Assembly: GCA_033439295.1 (NCBI GenBank)
Contig: JAVTLE010000004.1
Span: 1,302,012 to 1,366,011 of the forward strand
Source of the DNA: Deuterostichococcus epilithicus
Lineage: Eukaryota > Chlorophyta > Trebouxiophyceae > Prasiolales > Stichococcaceae
DNA: 64,000 bases
Reading direction: 5' to 3'
A program made the position numbers and the translations under genes. Under the pieces are notes generated by a model. The model was not told where the DNA came from and did not search any database. It saw nothing but the letters and a program-made list of their open reading frames with translations. Below, piece after piece: positions 33,205 through 47,700 of this stretch. Each line of letters begins with the position of its first letter. Position 1 is the first letter of the stretch.

Positions 33205-35383
33205 CTACGCATGCTGCAGCTGCTTGCCGGCCGGCGCCTTGCTGTTCTTGATGCCCTTGATGGCCTCAGCGTAGTCCTTGGCGCCAAACACCGCGGAGCC
33301 GGCGACCAGCGCGTTGGCACCCGCCTCGATGACCTGGGTTCATCGCAACATCGGATATTGAGGCTCGTAACATCGTGCAGTGCATGATGAGGCTCCTGAG
33401 AAGCGGCCACCGAGCTGCACAAGCATCGCTTGGGCCTTCTGGAGCAGCCACGTACAAGGGCGGCATATGCAGGACACACGAGCTCGAGCACTGCGAGTGC
33501 CACAGGTCGAACGATGCAAATCGTGTGCTTGACCCACACACCTGGTAGGCGTTGTCTGGGGTGATGCCGCCGTCAACCTCGATCCAGGGGTTGGCGCCGA
33601 TAGCATCGCACATCTCCCGCAGCTTCTTGATCTTGCCCACCTGCGTGTGACAACGACCGCGGTGAAGTGGAGCAGAGCAGCGGCATGTCTGCATCCATAT
33701 GAGCGGTGGGTACTGCCTGGGTGTTGAGGATAGCAGCAACTGTGCAGCGGGCTCTGCAGCAGGCCGTCCTGCAGAAACCGTGGGCATTCACAGTCGCGAA
33801 CACAGGAACGAGCCCATTGACACGAAGCAAGCCCGATGGTGTTGACATGGGAATGCACAACAGCATGCAGCGATGACCCAATCATTTGATAAGATATAAG
33901 ATGCCTCACCTGGTAGTCGATGAACTTCTGGCCGCCAAAGCCCGGGTTCACGGACATAATGAGCACCAGGTCTGCAACGCACACGTAGCTCATGAGCAGG
34001 TCCGCGCCGCGCGTTCACATGTGTGGGTTGTCAAGCATCTTGCCACAAGGTTTTGCAGCCACAGGGTTTCCAGTCTCCCAATTGCAGTGCCTATGTTGCA
34101 GCCAGCCGGCAGCGCACCAACGAAGCCCAGGACGTGCTCAATGGAGGACAGCGGTGTGGCAGGGTTGAGCACAATGCCCGCCTTGCAGCCCAGGTCCTTA
34201 ATCTGTGCGTGGATCGCAATCAAGACGGTCACATCACCACCTGCGGGCCTCAGTGCTACCGCTGTGTGACGTCCACAGCCTCGCGCGTGACTGCGAGCTA
34301 CAGCATGCCTGTGATTGCGGGCTCTTAACGCAGTGCATCGCACAACAAACGATCTGCGAAGGGCACCTGGTGGATGACCCGGTCAAGGTGGGTGGTCGCC
34401 TTCGATTCAACGTGCACGCTGATGATATCAGCGCCCGCCTTGGCGAAGTCTGCCACCCGCGCCTCTGGCTCCACAATCATCTGCACAAGCGAACAATTGG
34501 TCGCATGAGCCGTTGCCTCGTGTAGCTGGCGTTCGGCTGCTGTGCTGCTGTTTGTGATGGATTGACGGCCAGTTGTGTATAATCAGAGGCATCAAAGTAT
34601 CTGCAGACTCACGAGGTGGACGTCCAGGGGCAGGTCTGTCACTGGCCGGAGTGCGGCGACGACCAGCGGGCCGATGGTGATGTTCGGCACGAAGCGACCA
34701 TCCTGCGCGGCTCAAGTGCGGCCTGTCAGCGGTAGGGTTGTGACATGTTCACATCAAAGTATGCTGGCTGCAGAGAGGGTGAGAAGGTCAAACTTGCTGG
34801 ATTATTGCTTGAGCAGACTCACCATGACGTCAACGTGAATCCAGTCGCAGCCGGCCTTTTCAACGGCCTTGACCTGCGGATGCGTGCCAAAGCGCCTTCA
34901 AGCGTGGTCACTCATGCGCTGCATCAAGCTCTATTGAGAAGAGAACAGCCCCTCATGACGAGTGAAGAGTCGCTCAAGAGAGAAACGAAAAGCCCATTAA
35001 ACCGGATGCCAAGAAGATACCTGCTCGCCGAGGTTAGCGAAGTCTGCAGACAGGATGGAGGGCGAGACAATGATGTCGCTCTTGCTGAACCTGCGGAACG
35101 GACGTGTATACGAGCATGGTCAGGATGAGGCCTGTAATGAGTTGAAGCTCCAGCCGAGCTATGTCGAGATGCGGCTGCAGTTCCGACAAAACACGTTTGG
35201 TGCAGTTGCTGCCTCACTCCCGAAACGCATGTGTGCGCGCCGGAGACGCAAGCATGCTTACTTGTCGACGCGGCTCGACGCAAACGTCATGACCGAACGG
35301 CGTGCTTGCGGCCGCGCGCAGGTGGCTGTGCTCAGCCTCTGCCCCCGCAGCAGGCTGCTCTTAGAGCTCATGGCGAACGCCAT
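33205..35383 (-). CDS. RPE1: Ribulose-phosphate 3-epimerase, chloroplast
   Basis: Nine exons in consistent phase: 35262-35383, 35021-35090, 34823-34873, 34613-34702, 34367-34480, 34118-34202, 33910-33971, 33542-33640 and 33205-33333, about 273 residues. The first 40 residues ([20 protein letters not shown], Arg-rich, acid-free) are a transit peptide. The TIM-barrel motifs run [34 protein letters not shown] (catalytic Asp, metal His), [41 protein letters not shown] (second catalytic Asp) and AGSAVFG. It interconverts ribulose-5-phosphate and xylulose-5-phosphate in the Calvin cycle and the oxidative pentose phosphate pathway. All expected catalytic residues are present. It is divergent from the PDR transporter and convergent with lipoyl synthase. 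Confidence 0.97.
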
Positions 35384-35782
35384 AATGTCCTGAAGCTGGC
35401 TGTTGTGCGATACGATAGTTAGACGTATAGACGGAGAGTCGATGTTCTGAACACACAGGAACTTTTGCAGAGTTCAGAGGACGCGCGAGCAGGTTCCGGA
35501 TCGGCTAGGCAGCTCAGCCACTACAAGAGCAGGGTTTGTTTGCCATCGACCCTAAAAAGGGATGTAAGAAATTGTCCAACCGAGGCACATGACCTGCAAT
35601 GTGAGGTTGGACGGAACGCGCAAACCATGCTGGCAGCTTCCAACGTTAGGCATGGTACTGCAATTGTCGTAGACGCGCCATCGCGGTGTTGAGCCAGCGT
35701 CGTGGCCAGATTGTCATCAGCTGGCCTTTTGATATGTGACGTCACTTACTGTATTGCGCTCTTGCATTCACTCGACAGCATC
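35384..35782. promoter_or_regulatory. Divergent promoter region RPE / PDR transporter
   Basis: About 400 bases lie between opposed start codons. It must serve both genes. GACGTCAC at 35738-35745 resembles an ACGT-core (bZIP-type) site, but a single match by eye is weak evidence. No TATA box could be assigned. Confidence 0.4.
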
Positions 35783-38700
35783 ATGGATCGCGAGTCGCCC
35801 ACAATTCAGAAAGAGGCTGAGGATCATGCGGAGCCGATGGAATTTCAGAAAGAAAGGCAAAGCCGGGATGGCGGACGCATGCACAGCCCTCACAGCTCAG
35901 GACGCATGTCGTCCTTTGAGCGACAGCGTAGGAGCTTCACAGCGACCCGCAGCTCTTTTCAGGGGTCGTCCGCCGGTCGGGATGAGGAGGAAGAGGACGC
36001 TTTGAGGTGTGTGTCGGATTCCGCATACCTTCTCCAGTCACTGCCACGCCTCAGCTCCCGGTTGCAAAGGGGTATCCTATTTTACTGGTATTGAAGCAGC
36101 TCTGCGTGCGAAGAGCACCTGCGCCGCTGTGCTGCTGCCGGCGCCGTTGTGCTGCCGCCCATTAGTCATCCGAGAAGCATGCCTGTGGTAGTAATGGAGA
36201 AACTGCCCGTTGGCCTGCATCAGTGTTTGCCGCGGACCCAAACGCCCGCACAAGCTTATTTGACCATGCTACGGCCGCCTGCCGCCTGCCGCTGGCGCCA
36301 CCGCCTTAGCTGCGATTGCCGCAGCGATGGTGCCACCGCCCGCCGCGCCGCTGCTGTCAATGCCGCCGCCACCACCGCGCCTGCCGGTGCCACCACAAGA
36401 TGCTGGAGCCCTCTCTAGCTCTCAGACGAGTCCCTTACGCTGTGCCGCAGGAAGGCGGCCCCGGATGCATACCGGCGCTGGCGCTCCGGCAAGGAGGGCA
36501 AGTCCTTCAAGCCGCATCGGATGGCGCTCATGCGGGCAGAGGGCGACGACAAGGGCTCCTCCGGAAGCATCAAGGAGTTTGACGTCAAGAAGATGACGGT
36601 GGCTAGACGTTTTCGAACCTCCTGTGTCTCTTCTCCCTATTTGTCATTGACGATGTCCATACGCGAAGTCTGTGGGGCTGAATGACACAGGGCGACATGC
36701 GCACGCGCCCGCCAAGCGCACCCCGCCGGGGGGCGGGTGAGGAGGGCGGCCCGGNGGAGGGGGAGGGGGGGGGCGGGGGGGAGGGGGGCACAGAGAGCAT
36801 GAGGCTGACGCGCAAGGTGCAGCAGTGGCTGCGGTCCGCGGCGCCTCATAGTCTGTGCGCACCGATGTGCCGGTCTGATTGCCGCTGTAATCGCTGTTCT
36901 CATTGTGATAGGTGGACGACCACAAGCATGTGGCGGCCAAGGCCATGGCGACCGAAGATCCCGATTTTCAGCCTTTCCTCAAGCGCCTACACGAGCGCAT
37001 GGAAAAGTACGCCTGCTGCTTTATTGTAGCATTTCATCTGTGTTCTTCATAGAGATCATTGGTCACAAATACTGCTGCCAGCAGACATGTGGCGTGCATA
37101 AGGACACGTACTGCTGCCAGCAAATACGTGGCGTGTATGAGGACACACTGCTCGAAGCGGAGAGGGAATTATTCTTGAGCTGTGGTCTCATAGATTCGAA
37201 GAGCTCCCTGAGAGTCTTCCTGAGCACGCTGCAGGGTGGGCATCTCACTCAGCAATGTGGAGGTGCGGTGGCAGGACCTGGACATCGAGACCGACGTCTT
37301 CGTCGGCAGCCGTGCGCTGCCGTCCGTCACCAATGCGTTTCTCGATTATGCTCAGGTCCGTGCACTGCCGTCCGTTACGAATGACTTTTGTGCCTGAAAA
37401 TGTCCCATGTCTAGGAAAATAATATGGAAGACGGAATATTGTTCCCGTTTCTCATATTCAAATTCATCCACTGGAGGTTTGCCAATGCTGCTCAGGCGGC
37501 GTTCAACCTGGTGGGCCTGAAGTTTAGCGGCAAGCGAAAGTTCCCTATCCTGAAGCAGATGAGCGGCGTTCTCAAGCCGGTAGGTTTGCAGACTCTGCCA
37601 CGGTCATGGCAGTGTGGTTAATCTGCCCCTCACTGCACACACAATCGGTTGTGGAGTCCTCCGCATCATGTGCACATGTTTCCGTCACGGTCGTGAGGTG
37701 CCATTCACACCATTGCAGGGCCGCTTCACGCTGCTGCTGGGGCCTCCGGGCAGCGGCAAATCGACGCTGCTCAAGGCGCTCAGCGGCAAGCTGGACATGG
37801 GGTCACTCCGCGTCCGAGGCGACGTCACGTACAATGGCCACACGTGCGGCTTTCGAATGTCACTTTCTAGTTTTATTCTAGATTTTAGGCTCATTGTGTG
37901 ATTTTAAATATACTTTGAATTATATGTTACTTTCTAAATTTGCCGCTTGCTTCGCAGGCTGGACGAGTTCGTGTGCCAGCGCACCAGCTCATACATTGAG
38001 CAGGTGACCTTCCCGAAGCTCGCTGTTGCCAAGCTGCATGCCTGTCGGCTTCGTGGAGGCATCATGGATCCTCAGCTGTGCGAAACCTTGTCTGATTCAC
38101 AGTGGCATCTGTGACACTGATACTTTCGTGTTTGTTTCAGCGCGATATGCACATCGCGGAGCTTACTGTGCGGGAGACAATGGACTTTGCGGCGCGGGTC
38201 CAGGGCGTGGGCCACAAGGGCAAAGAACTGGAGACGCTCATACAGAGGGAGGCGTTGCAGGGCATTGACACCGACCCTGAAATTGACGCCTTCATGAAGG
38301 TTCGTGTTGTTTCACCGTTGCGCTGCAATGCCAACGTGTTCCTGCCTGGCAGGAGAAGAAGCAGGTTATGCGTGCGCCGGGGGCGCGTGCCGCCCCCGCG
38401 GGGGGGGGTCGGGGGTTGGGGGTTGTCGTCGTTTTGGACCAGCCCCAGCCGGCACCTTTCAAATCCATTTTCAGCCCTGTGCGTCACTGTGCTGCCAAAG
38501 CTCTGGCGGCTGTTTGCTTGCGTCTCACAGCTTGTGTGTTGGAATGCGCAGGCTGAGGCCCAAGCGGGGGGCCGGTACTCGGTCGTCACCGAGCTCATGC
38601 TGCGCCTGCTGGTGCGCATCCTTTCAGCTTTCAGTTTGCTGCGTCTCTGCATTACAGAGGCAAAGTGTGAGACGAAGGGGGAAAGTGTTGAGACAGGTGG

Positions 38701-41700
38701 GATGTGCGAACTCACTGCGCCATGGTCCTGTCGCTCCTTCTGCTGCACCATGCCTTCGGGCGGAGGCCTTGTAGATTCGACACCGATGACTCCCCTTGAC
38801 GTCCAGGGCCTGGACTATTGTGCCGACACGCTTGTGGGCAACGAGATGGTGCGCGGCATCAGCGGTGGCCAGAAGAAGCGGGTCACGACAGGTGTGGTGG
38901 CAGACTAAGTGTTCTGCGTTCGAGCTGTGCGCCACACGTGCTTTTGGAAGAATGACTCACCAAGACAGTGTCTGGATCAGCTGTTGCTATAGCCGTGCAC
39001 TGACACTTGGTGTGTTGTTTTGACTGCAGCGGAGATGACGGTAGGACCAAAGAAGACGCTGTTCATGGTGCGATTTGCGCCTTGGTTGCTTCTGCTCACA
39101 CTTTCCACCTGTACCTCCGTTCTGCCATGCACTGCACGCATGTTTTCCTTCATGGTGCTGTTGCCGTCACGGTGCTGGTGCGTCCATTGCCATGCACTTC
39201 ATGCGCTGCATGCGGGCACTTGGAACCAGAATCTCATCGACTGAACTCCGGACAACATACAGGACGAGATCTCCACTGGTCTGGACTCCAGCACTACCTA
39301 CCAGATCACTCAGATCCTGGCCAACTTCTGCCACATCCGTGACGCTACCATCCTGCTCGCGCTGCTGCAGCCCGCTCCCGAGGTGTGCAGTGGCTTTTGC
39401 GACCATCTGGCACATCGCTAGATAAGAGGAGATGCTTGTGACGGCAAGATTCTCTTTCACCATGCCAGCGCAACAGCCGGGACAGAAGAAATATTCTTTG
39501 AACACTGAACACCCGCATGTGTCCACAGGTGTACGACCTGTTTGACGACATCCTGCTGCTGTCGGAGGGCCACATCGTCTTTCACGGCCCCCGTGAGGAG
39601 GTGCGCGCCTGCCATCATCCGGAGCCCCTTCTGCGCTTCCCCCCAACAATTTGCACGGTCGCACTTCTCAACCACCATTACAACCGGCTCTGTGCTTGTT
39701 TAACTGAACTGACGGCAGCGATGCCCCACTGCTGTCTTGGCCCATTGTCAATGCATCGCGGACCTTACACTTGACCCAATATTTACCATGCGCGCAGGTG
39801 CTGCCGTTCTTCGAGTCTCAAGGCTTCAAGCTGCCGGAGCGCAAGGGCATCGCCGACTTCCTGCAGGAAGTCACCTCTCAAAAAGACCAGGCGCAGTACT
39901 GGGCCGGTGACGCCTCGTCATATCGCTTTGTCTCGGTGCCCGAGTTTGCGACGGCGTTCCAGGAAACGAAGGCAGCAGGGCGCACCCGCGAGGCGCTGGA
40001 GATGCCATACGACCGCGCCGCCTCGCCAGAGGGCGCTCTGGTGAGGCTTCTTTGCAGTCGCTGCTGTTCAGGAGAGCATCTGAGCAGGCATGACGGCATC
40101 GCACTCAAACACGCACGCCCTTTCCTGCGTCTGTCACGAGGCTGCATTGCTGTGCTACATCCGCGATCGGTCGTCAATGCTCCAGCTTCTGCACCGTTGG
40201 AAAACTGACGCAGCGGACTGACAGTCCTTGTGCTGCACTGCTGCAAGGTCAAAAACAAGTACGGCCTGCCGCTCCAGAAGGCGCTGCGCGCCACGCTGCG
40301 ACGGGAGATCCTGCTGGTGCAGCGCAATCACTTCGTCTACGTCTTCAGGCGCGAGAAGTTCACAGTAGGCCTAGTTGCACAGCAGGGCACATCTGATGCC
40401 GGGCGCTGGCGCACAGCAGCGCTCGACCAGCGCCGCGGGAGGGAAACCAAGAGAATTTGCTCGGTCGGGCGGCCGTAGTGCTCAACAGTGCTTGGCATGA
40501 CGAGTGGAAGGGCCTGCAACGCGTGGCCCTTTGGAGAAGATGCCTGATGCCAGATCGTTATGGCTGCAGGTTCTTTCAGGTGACTCTCCCCTTCACTGTT
40601 TTGATCCCGCCCGGTTGCGATGTGAATGGCTTGGCAAGCGTTGCTACTTGCCAACGCAGCATGCCAGCGCTCGCACCGTGCGCTGACATGCTGACCTCAA
40701 GCGTGGCGATGCTGCCAACCATCATGATGGCAGCATTCCAGGTCTGACATGAGAAACCCATCACCGGCAGGTGATCCTGAATGCCTTCATGACTTCCACG
40801 CTGTTCTTCCGGACGACGCGTCACCCCACCAACCTGACTGAGGCCAATTACTATTTGGTGGGTCCTTTCCGCCTCTGATTGCCGTACCACTGTCCTCTTC
40901 TAGAGGATCATGCATTCCGAGGTGGTTGACGAGTCGCAACGAGAGCAGAACGTTGAACGCCAACATCCCTTGTTGGAGCAAACTTGAGGATTGTTTGGCG
41001 CTGTCTATGTAGGGCGTCCTCTTCTTCTCGCTCATCAGGTGCCGCATCTGATGAGCTTTCACTTGACAATTGAGTGTCGGCTTGGCTTGTCAGAGTTTTA
41101 ATGCCCTGCTGTTGAGACTGATGGACGACTATCATCGCCGCTGTTGTATCAATGTTCACCCGCTGATCGCCTCTCAATTCTTGCTGCAGCATGATGTTCA
41201 ACTGCTGGAGCGAGTTCCAGCTGCTTGTGGACCGCCTGCCTGTCTTCTACAAACAACGTCCGCTTTTGACTCGTGCTTGCGCGCTGACTGATTGCCGCCT
41301 TGGTTCGTTGATTTCACCGATTGGTCATATTGGGCGACGTCCTCCCTGATTTGCTCTGCAACGTTCAACCTGCTGCAGCCACTTTTAATTCGGGGTTGCA
41401 AGACTTCAAACGAACACAGGAGGTCTTCATTACAAGGTCGACGACGATTTGAGCTGACGTGCAGGCGACAACTTGTTCTACCCCGCGTGGAGCTTCGCCG
41501 TTCCCACCATGCTGCTGTCCATTCCGCAAGCCATCATCGAGTCCTGCGTGTGGAGCGGCATAGTGTACTGGGTGGGCGCTGCACCGTATCAACATTTACA
41601 AGCTGAACTGCATGATCCATCTGCTAGTGCAGCCCCAGATTGTGGGTTCGGACCTCCGAAGCGTATCACTCACAGAAGACCCCACTGCTGCACAGGTAGT

Positions 41701-44700
41701 GGGCCTGCAGCCTTCGGCTGGCGGCTTCTTCACCTTCTGGTGAGGCCTTTCATTTTGTACACAGCTACGTTCTCTTATGTTAGCCTTGAACCCTACTCAT
41801 CGAACACACAGCACGTCTAATGGCCATTGATACACTGTGATGCAGGCTGTTCAACTTCCTCATGCACCAGTTTGCGGTGCGTTTTGCTGATTGTGCCACA
41901 TGCTGGGTTCGCATCGTCAAGGCATTCACTGCCCAGCGTACAAACTAAAAGGCTTGAACCGTGTCTAACACATGGCACTGATACTGTCACTTCCTCCGGT
42001 TGTAGGTTGCCCTCTTCAGACTGGTGCGACAAGCCCTGGCACACGAGCCAGCCCAGACGACATGCTGTGCATGCTGCTACTGTGCGAACGGCTCAAGATA
42101 CTTCACACTTTCCTGGTGCCCGAGCATCTCGTATATCCCTGCACAGGTGGGCGCAGCCTGCAAGACGTCGTCGTTCGCCAACGCCGCATCGTGCGCCTGC
42201 TGCCACCCCATGCTTTCTGATTCTGATTGCCAGGTTGCCAACTGTGACCAAGGCTGAACCTGATGCCTAACTAGTCAATCCGCGGTCCGGCCATCCACTC
42301 TGCCAGCTGCCAAGGCCCCTCGATGGCACTTGAGCATGTCGCTTACAAACTTGCATTCGTATCCCATGCAGGGTGGTGGTCACCCTGTTCATCCTCATCA
42401 ATGGCGGCTTCGTCCTGCCGCGCACCAGTGTCCGGTGGTGGTGGCGGTGGTTCTTCTACATCAACCCGCTCAGCTGGGCGCAGCGCTCTGTGGCACTCAA
42501 CGAGTTCAGGTGTGCATTGTCTGTTCCAAAACTCTGGTCGGCTGTCGACAGCGCTTCAGCTTTTTGCCTTGGACACCTTGTCTGAACCCCTAAGCCTCAG
42601 GACCGAAGGAACGACACATCCTCACCTCACCAGCTTATAGCATCGACCAAGACTGCATTGACGGAGGCAGCGACGCAGCCAGTTCCCGAAACTCGCAGGG
42701 CAGTGCGCTGGGCAAAGCCGGGGCCGCTGCCGGGCACGCAGCTGGGGCCGCTGCTGCTGGAGCAGCGCGCATTCGAGAATGCGGAGGCGTGGATCTGGGG
42801 CGGCGCCGCCTTCATGGTCGCCATGATCATCATCATGGACGTCGCCATCATCCTGTGCCTGACCTTCCTGCAATGTGCGTCCGTGTTCGGCCTGCGCCTC
42901 ACCTTTCTACTAGAGGCCACATTCGCAAACCCGACAACCCAGCCTGGGAACAAAGGGTGGCTTCTGCCTCCACATCCATAAGCCAAGCTGGGCGACAGGA
43001 TTGGTGGTCATGGAGGAGGTCGAAGCCCTTGTTGTGTTCTGTGTTCAAGAATCCCGCTCGTACAACCCTTCCTGAGCGGACTTCCCTGCTTTATCGCAGC
43101 ACCTGACAAGCCATGCGGCGCTGCGGTACCCCACGAGGAGGCCAGACCCCTCAATCTGTTTCGAACGCCCTGCCCATACAGCCTGTCTTGAGCGCTCTTC
43201 TTGCCCTCCCTGCAGCGCCGGACAAGCCGGGCGGCGGCTCGGTGCCGGAGGACGAGGTGGAGGCCAAGCAGGCTGCCGTCGAGGGCCGGCCCGCTGACGG
43301 CAACCAGGGCAAGGGTACCAAGTCCAGGGCGATCGAGCCGCTCGACCTCGGCGCACGGAGCAGCGGCTCGGGCTCCGGGCGCAGCGGCCGCGGCACCAAG
43401 CCCGGCGACGCTCTTCCCTTCTCTCCGCCGGCGCNGGCAGTTCCGGCAGCAGCGGCGACGTGGCCCTGGACGCGGCCGGCGCCGCGCAGCGGAACGGCCA
43501 CCAGACCAACCAGGACAACGGCCGCCAGAACGGCCACCACGACGGTGGGCCGCGGGACGGCGCCGACGCCGGCGCGGCGGAGGCGTCCGCCGCAAAGCAG
43601 GCCACAGGCACCGGCGACAGCACGCTGCCCTTCGAGCAGCTGTGAGTGCCGCTGTTCCCCTACGTGCTGCACTTGACGCTGGCAGCGCCGCCCGCCCTCT
43701 GCGCTGCGCATCGCACATGACGCGATGCAGACGCTCAGCTGACCTGGCCCGCGGCGACGCTCGCGCCACCCGCGGCGGCAGCTGCTTGCGGCGTCGCGCA
43801 CTGCATGTAGCTGCGGGCGCTGCTGTCAGTAGGCCTCCGCGGAGTTCCGTCCGCATGCTTGCCGTAACATGATGCGATGGCGTGCGTGTTCGAATCTCAG
43901 CCGCGCTGCCCTCCGATGCAGGTGGCTGTCCTTCCACCACGTGTGGTACAGCGTGGACCTGCCGTCCGGCATGGACCCGCCCAAGGACCACCCCAAGAAC
44001 GCCGAGTCCGGCAACAAGCCGCGCCTCTACCTCCTCAACGTGCGGACGCTCTTCCTGCCCACCCTGTGCCGCCTGGCTGTGTGCTTCCAAGACTCAATCT
44101 GCAGACCAATCTTCGTCAATCAAAAGGGAGCAGCGCAGACCAATCCTCGTCAATCAAAAGGGAGCAGCGGCAGCGAGCAGGCGCATGGGCATCGAGCTGA
44201 AGCCGCTGCAGCGTCCACGACTTCGTTGATGCTTCCTGCGTTTTTTGAATCTTCTTCCGCCGCTTGCTAAACTGCTTTGCCCGCCAACCCTGCAGGACGT
44301 CAGCGGCGCCTTCCGGCCCAACGTGCTGACTGCGCTGATCGGCGAGACGGGAGCGGGCAAGACGACGCTCATGGACGTGCTGGCGGGGCGCAAGACGGGC
44401 GGCCTCATCGAGGGCGACATCAAAGTGCAGGCGCGTCTGTGCACATCCTGTCTACCTGGTACACATGTTGTTCGTTCTCCACAACTACAGAGATGGTTCA
44501 GCCTGCAAAGCTCTTAGGTCCTGTTACGGCCGCTTGCGTGTGGTTAAAAATGCAGCTTTGGGGACGTCGGTGCGTGCTGCAGCCATGGCTCTGACCTTGT
44601 GACTGCCGCTGCAGGGACACGACAAGGAGCAGTCCACCTTCGCACGCGTCTCCGGTTATGTGGAACAGGCGCGTGCATCTCCATTGCAGTCCATACCTGA

Positions 44701-47700
44701 AGCGCAGGGTTGGGCGAGAGCTCTGTTGAGATGATCCTGGGACGATTTTGGCCAAAACCCATCCCTAAACCCTGTTGGGCGAAATAACATCCCGGAATAG
44801 GCAGATCTACTCCTTTTGTACTTTTTGATCCAGAAAGGCTGATTGAAACTGTGTGGCACAAAGGCAACCTCTTCCTGCTGCAGAACGACATCCACTCGCC
44901 GCAGACGACAGTGCGAGAGGCGCTCATCTTCTCGGCGTCACTGCGGCTGACGGTGGACAATCTGGACAAGAAGACCATCAACGCCTTTGTGGCCGAAATC
45001 ATGGACATCGTGGAGCTGACGCCTCTCAAGGGCGCCCTGGTCGGCCTGCCCGGTGAGATTCATATCCATGATACAATCTCACATCACGATTGCAGCCGTT
45101 GAGGTTCCTGGTTAGGGTTCCTGCCCGGTATTGGCCGCCGCCAGGTCGCTGACATGCAGTGATGCCGCAGCACTGGTTTGCAGTCGCGTCCGCAATCATT
45201 GGGTGGCTGCGGCACAGCAGAACGCAATTGAAAAGCTAGGTCAACTCAGCCAGGAGTTGCATTATTTGCCAGCTGCTTGTCAGCGCATCTTGTCTCATGT
45301 CGCAGGCCGCACCGGTCTGAGTGTGGAGCAGCGCAAGCGGCTGACAATCGCAGTGGAACTGGTGGCCAATCCCTCCATCGTCTTCATGGACGAGCCCACC
45401 TCCGGTGCGGCTTGCACAACGACCGCATGTCAGGCTTTCCATGACAGCACATGTGGCCGAGGACTCGATCTTGCCAGCCTGTCGAAAGTGTCTGAGCAGG
45501 GTGCAGCAGTCATGCTCCTCCGGTTCAGCTTACGAAGGAAGTCCAGATTCCCTGACATGTCGATGGCCTGCATGCGTCCAGGGCTGGACGCGCGGGCAGC
45601 GGCCATCGTCATGCGCGCGGTGCGCAACACTGTTGACACCGGCCGCACGGTGGTGTGCACCATCCACCAGCCCTCCATCGACATCTTCGAGGTGCCCCAT
45701 TCCCCTACTCCAGCCTCTCAGCAGCTGTGCCGCTGTCATGTTCTGAGCCACTGCTGTGCTGCCTGCGCACGCGGTGTGACGTCCTGAATGCCTCTCCGAG
45801 CCACCATCTGCTTCCTGGCCGCGCGTGTCAGGAAGCCGGCTTGCAAAAGGGCGGCGGGCTGGAAACACAGCCCGAGGCCATGCGCCTGTGCAGCATCTCA
45901 TGGTTGAGGCGTATTTTTCTTGGCGCCGCAGAGCTTCGACGAGCTGCTGCTGATGAAGCGCGGCGGCCGCATCATCTTCCACGGCCCGCTGGGGCACCAG
46001 TCCGCCCAGCTGGTGGAGTACTTCCAGGTTACCCTTCTCACCTCCCTTGCTCTTTCCCCCTGATTCTTCCTATGCCTCTGTCCTTTGGCACCGGGCGGTC
46101 ATGCCCCGGCGCCGTGCCTCAACACTTCGTCAGCCGGAGTGTGGTTCCGACTTCAAGACCTCCGAAGTTAGGTCCCAGATTAGGACCGCTGCAATCGCTA
46201 CAGGGCATTGAGGGCGTGGAGGACATCCGCGACGGCTACAACCCGGCGACCTGGGTGCTGGAGGTCACCAATGGCGCCTCCGAGCGCCGCCTGGGCAAGG
46301 ACTTCGCCGACGAGTACCAGGCCAGCAGCCTTTACATGTGAGCCGTTCAGAACCTTCTCTTTTTTGTGTCCCGCACGGATGCACTCGCTTACTTTGTCGT
46401 GTCGATATTCATTGGGGGCCCCTCCTTGCCGTGATATGGCTGCTGGGAGCCGCCGCGCAGAGATGCTGGGTCTCGAAGGGGGCTCCAGCATCTGGTACTA
46501 TACGCATGCGGCTGGCCACCACCCCGGCTCCGTGGCCGCCTGCTTTCATGCCGCAGCCTCTGCCTGTTCCATTGTAACCAGACCGACACTGCGCAAACCC
46601 TATCCTGCACAGGCGCACAGAGGCGCTGGTGGAGGAGCTGGCCAAGCCGCCAGCTGACAGCCAGCCGCTGGCATTTGACAACCGTTACAGCCGCAACTTC
46701 CTCCAGCAGTTCCGCATCTGCCTGTGGAAGAACTCCGCCGTCTACTGGTGCGCCAACTCTGCAGCCGCGTATTCATGCAAGCCATATCTGTTATTGCCAA
46801 GGTTCAAGAGACTCTCGTGCGAGCTCAGCAACACTCGGACATTACTGGCGGATTCTGCCGGCTCACTTCTGACCTTGAAGGCCTGTCGTCTACATGAGTG
46901 TCCTCTTCTATCGATTCAATTCTAACTGGTGCAATTTCTGACGGGCAGGCGGAGTCCAGACTACAACAGCATCCGCTTCCTGTTCACCGGGCTACTGGCC
47001 TTCATCCTTGGTGCGGCTGCTGCCCAGACTTGCCATCCCTGCTGCACAAGCCTCTGTTATGCATCCCGTCAAAATACACGAATGACGCTGTCGCCGCTCT
47101 GTGACGGCATATGTTCACATCATCGCTGGCTGCCAACGTTCACATCAGTGCGGCAAATTGCGCGAATGCGTGTACACGATCCAACTGATTACGCTCGCCG
47201 TCTTCTTGCAAGTGGTCGCTGTACATTGTGCTCTTAACTTGCTGCTGCTTCTGTGCTGTTTTGCAGGCACCAGTTTCTGGGGCATCGGCAACAACCGGAG
47301 CATGCAAAGCGATGTGCTGTCCATTGTTGGCGCACTGTTCTCAGCCAACATGTTCCTGGTGAGGTTTTGTCCGTTACATATCGTGGCGCCAATAATTGGT
47401 ATATGGATGCATATGGTGTACTTCGTGTGCATGTGTGGTGTGCTCAACAAGACGGCTGCCACCCGCGTCAACGCCCGCTTGTGGATGGGCCTGTGAGCCG
47501 GTGGGGGAGTTGGACTCACCGCCATCTGCAATCATGGTGCAGGGTGTCTACAACTCCAGCTCGGTGCAGCCGGTTGTCAGCACAGAACGCTCCGTCTTCT
47601 ACCGCGAGCGTGCCGCAGGTGCGCGATAAGTATAGAAGCTGCGAGACTGTTGTATTGCCCAAGGCGCCCGTTCTCTTGCCTCGTGTGATCCCCACACTTA

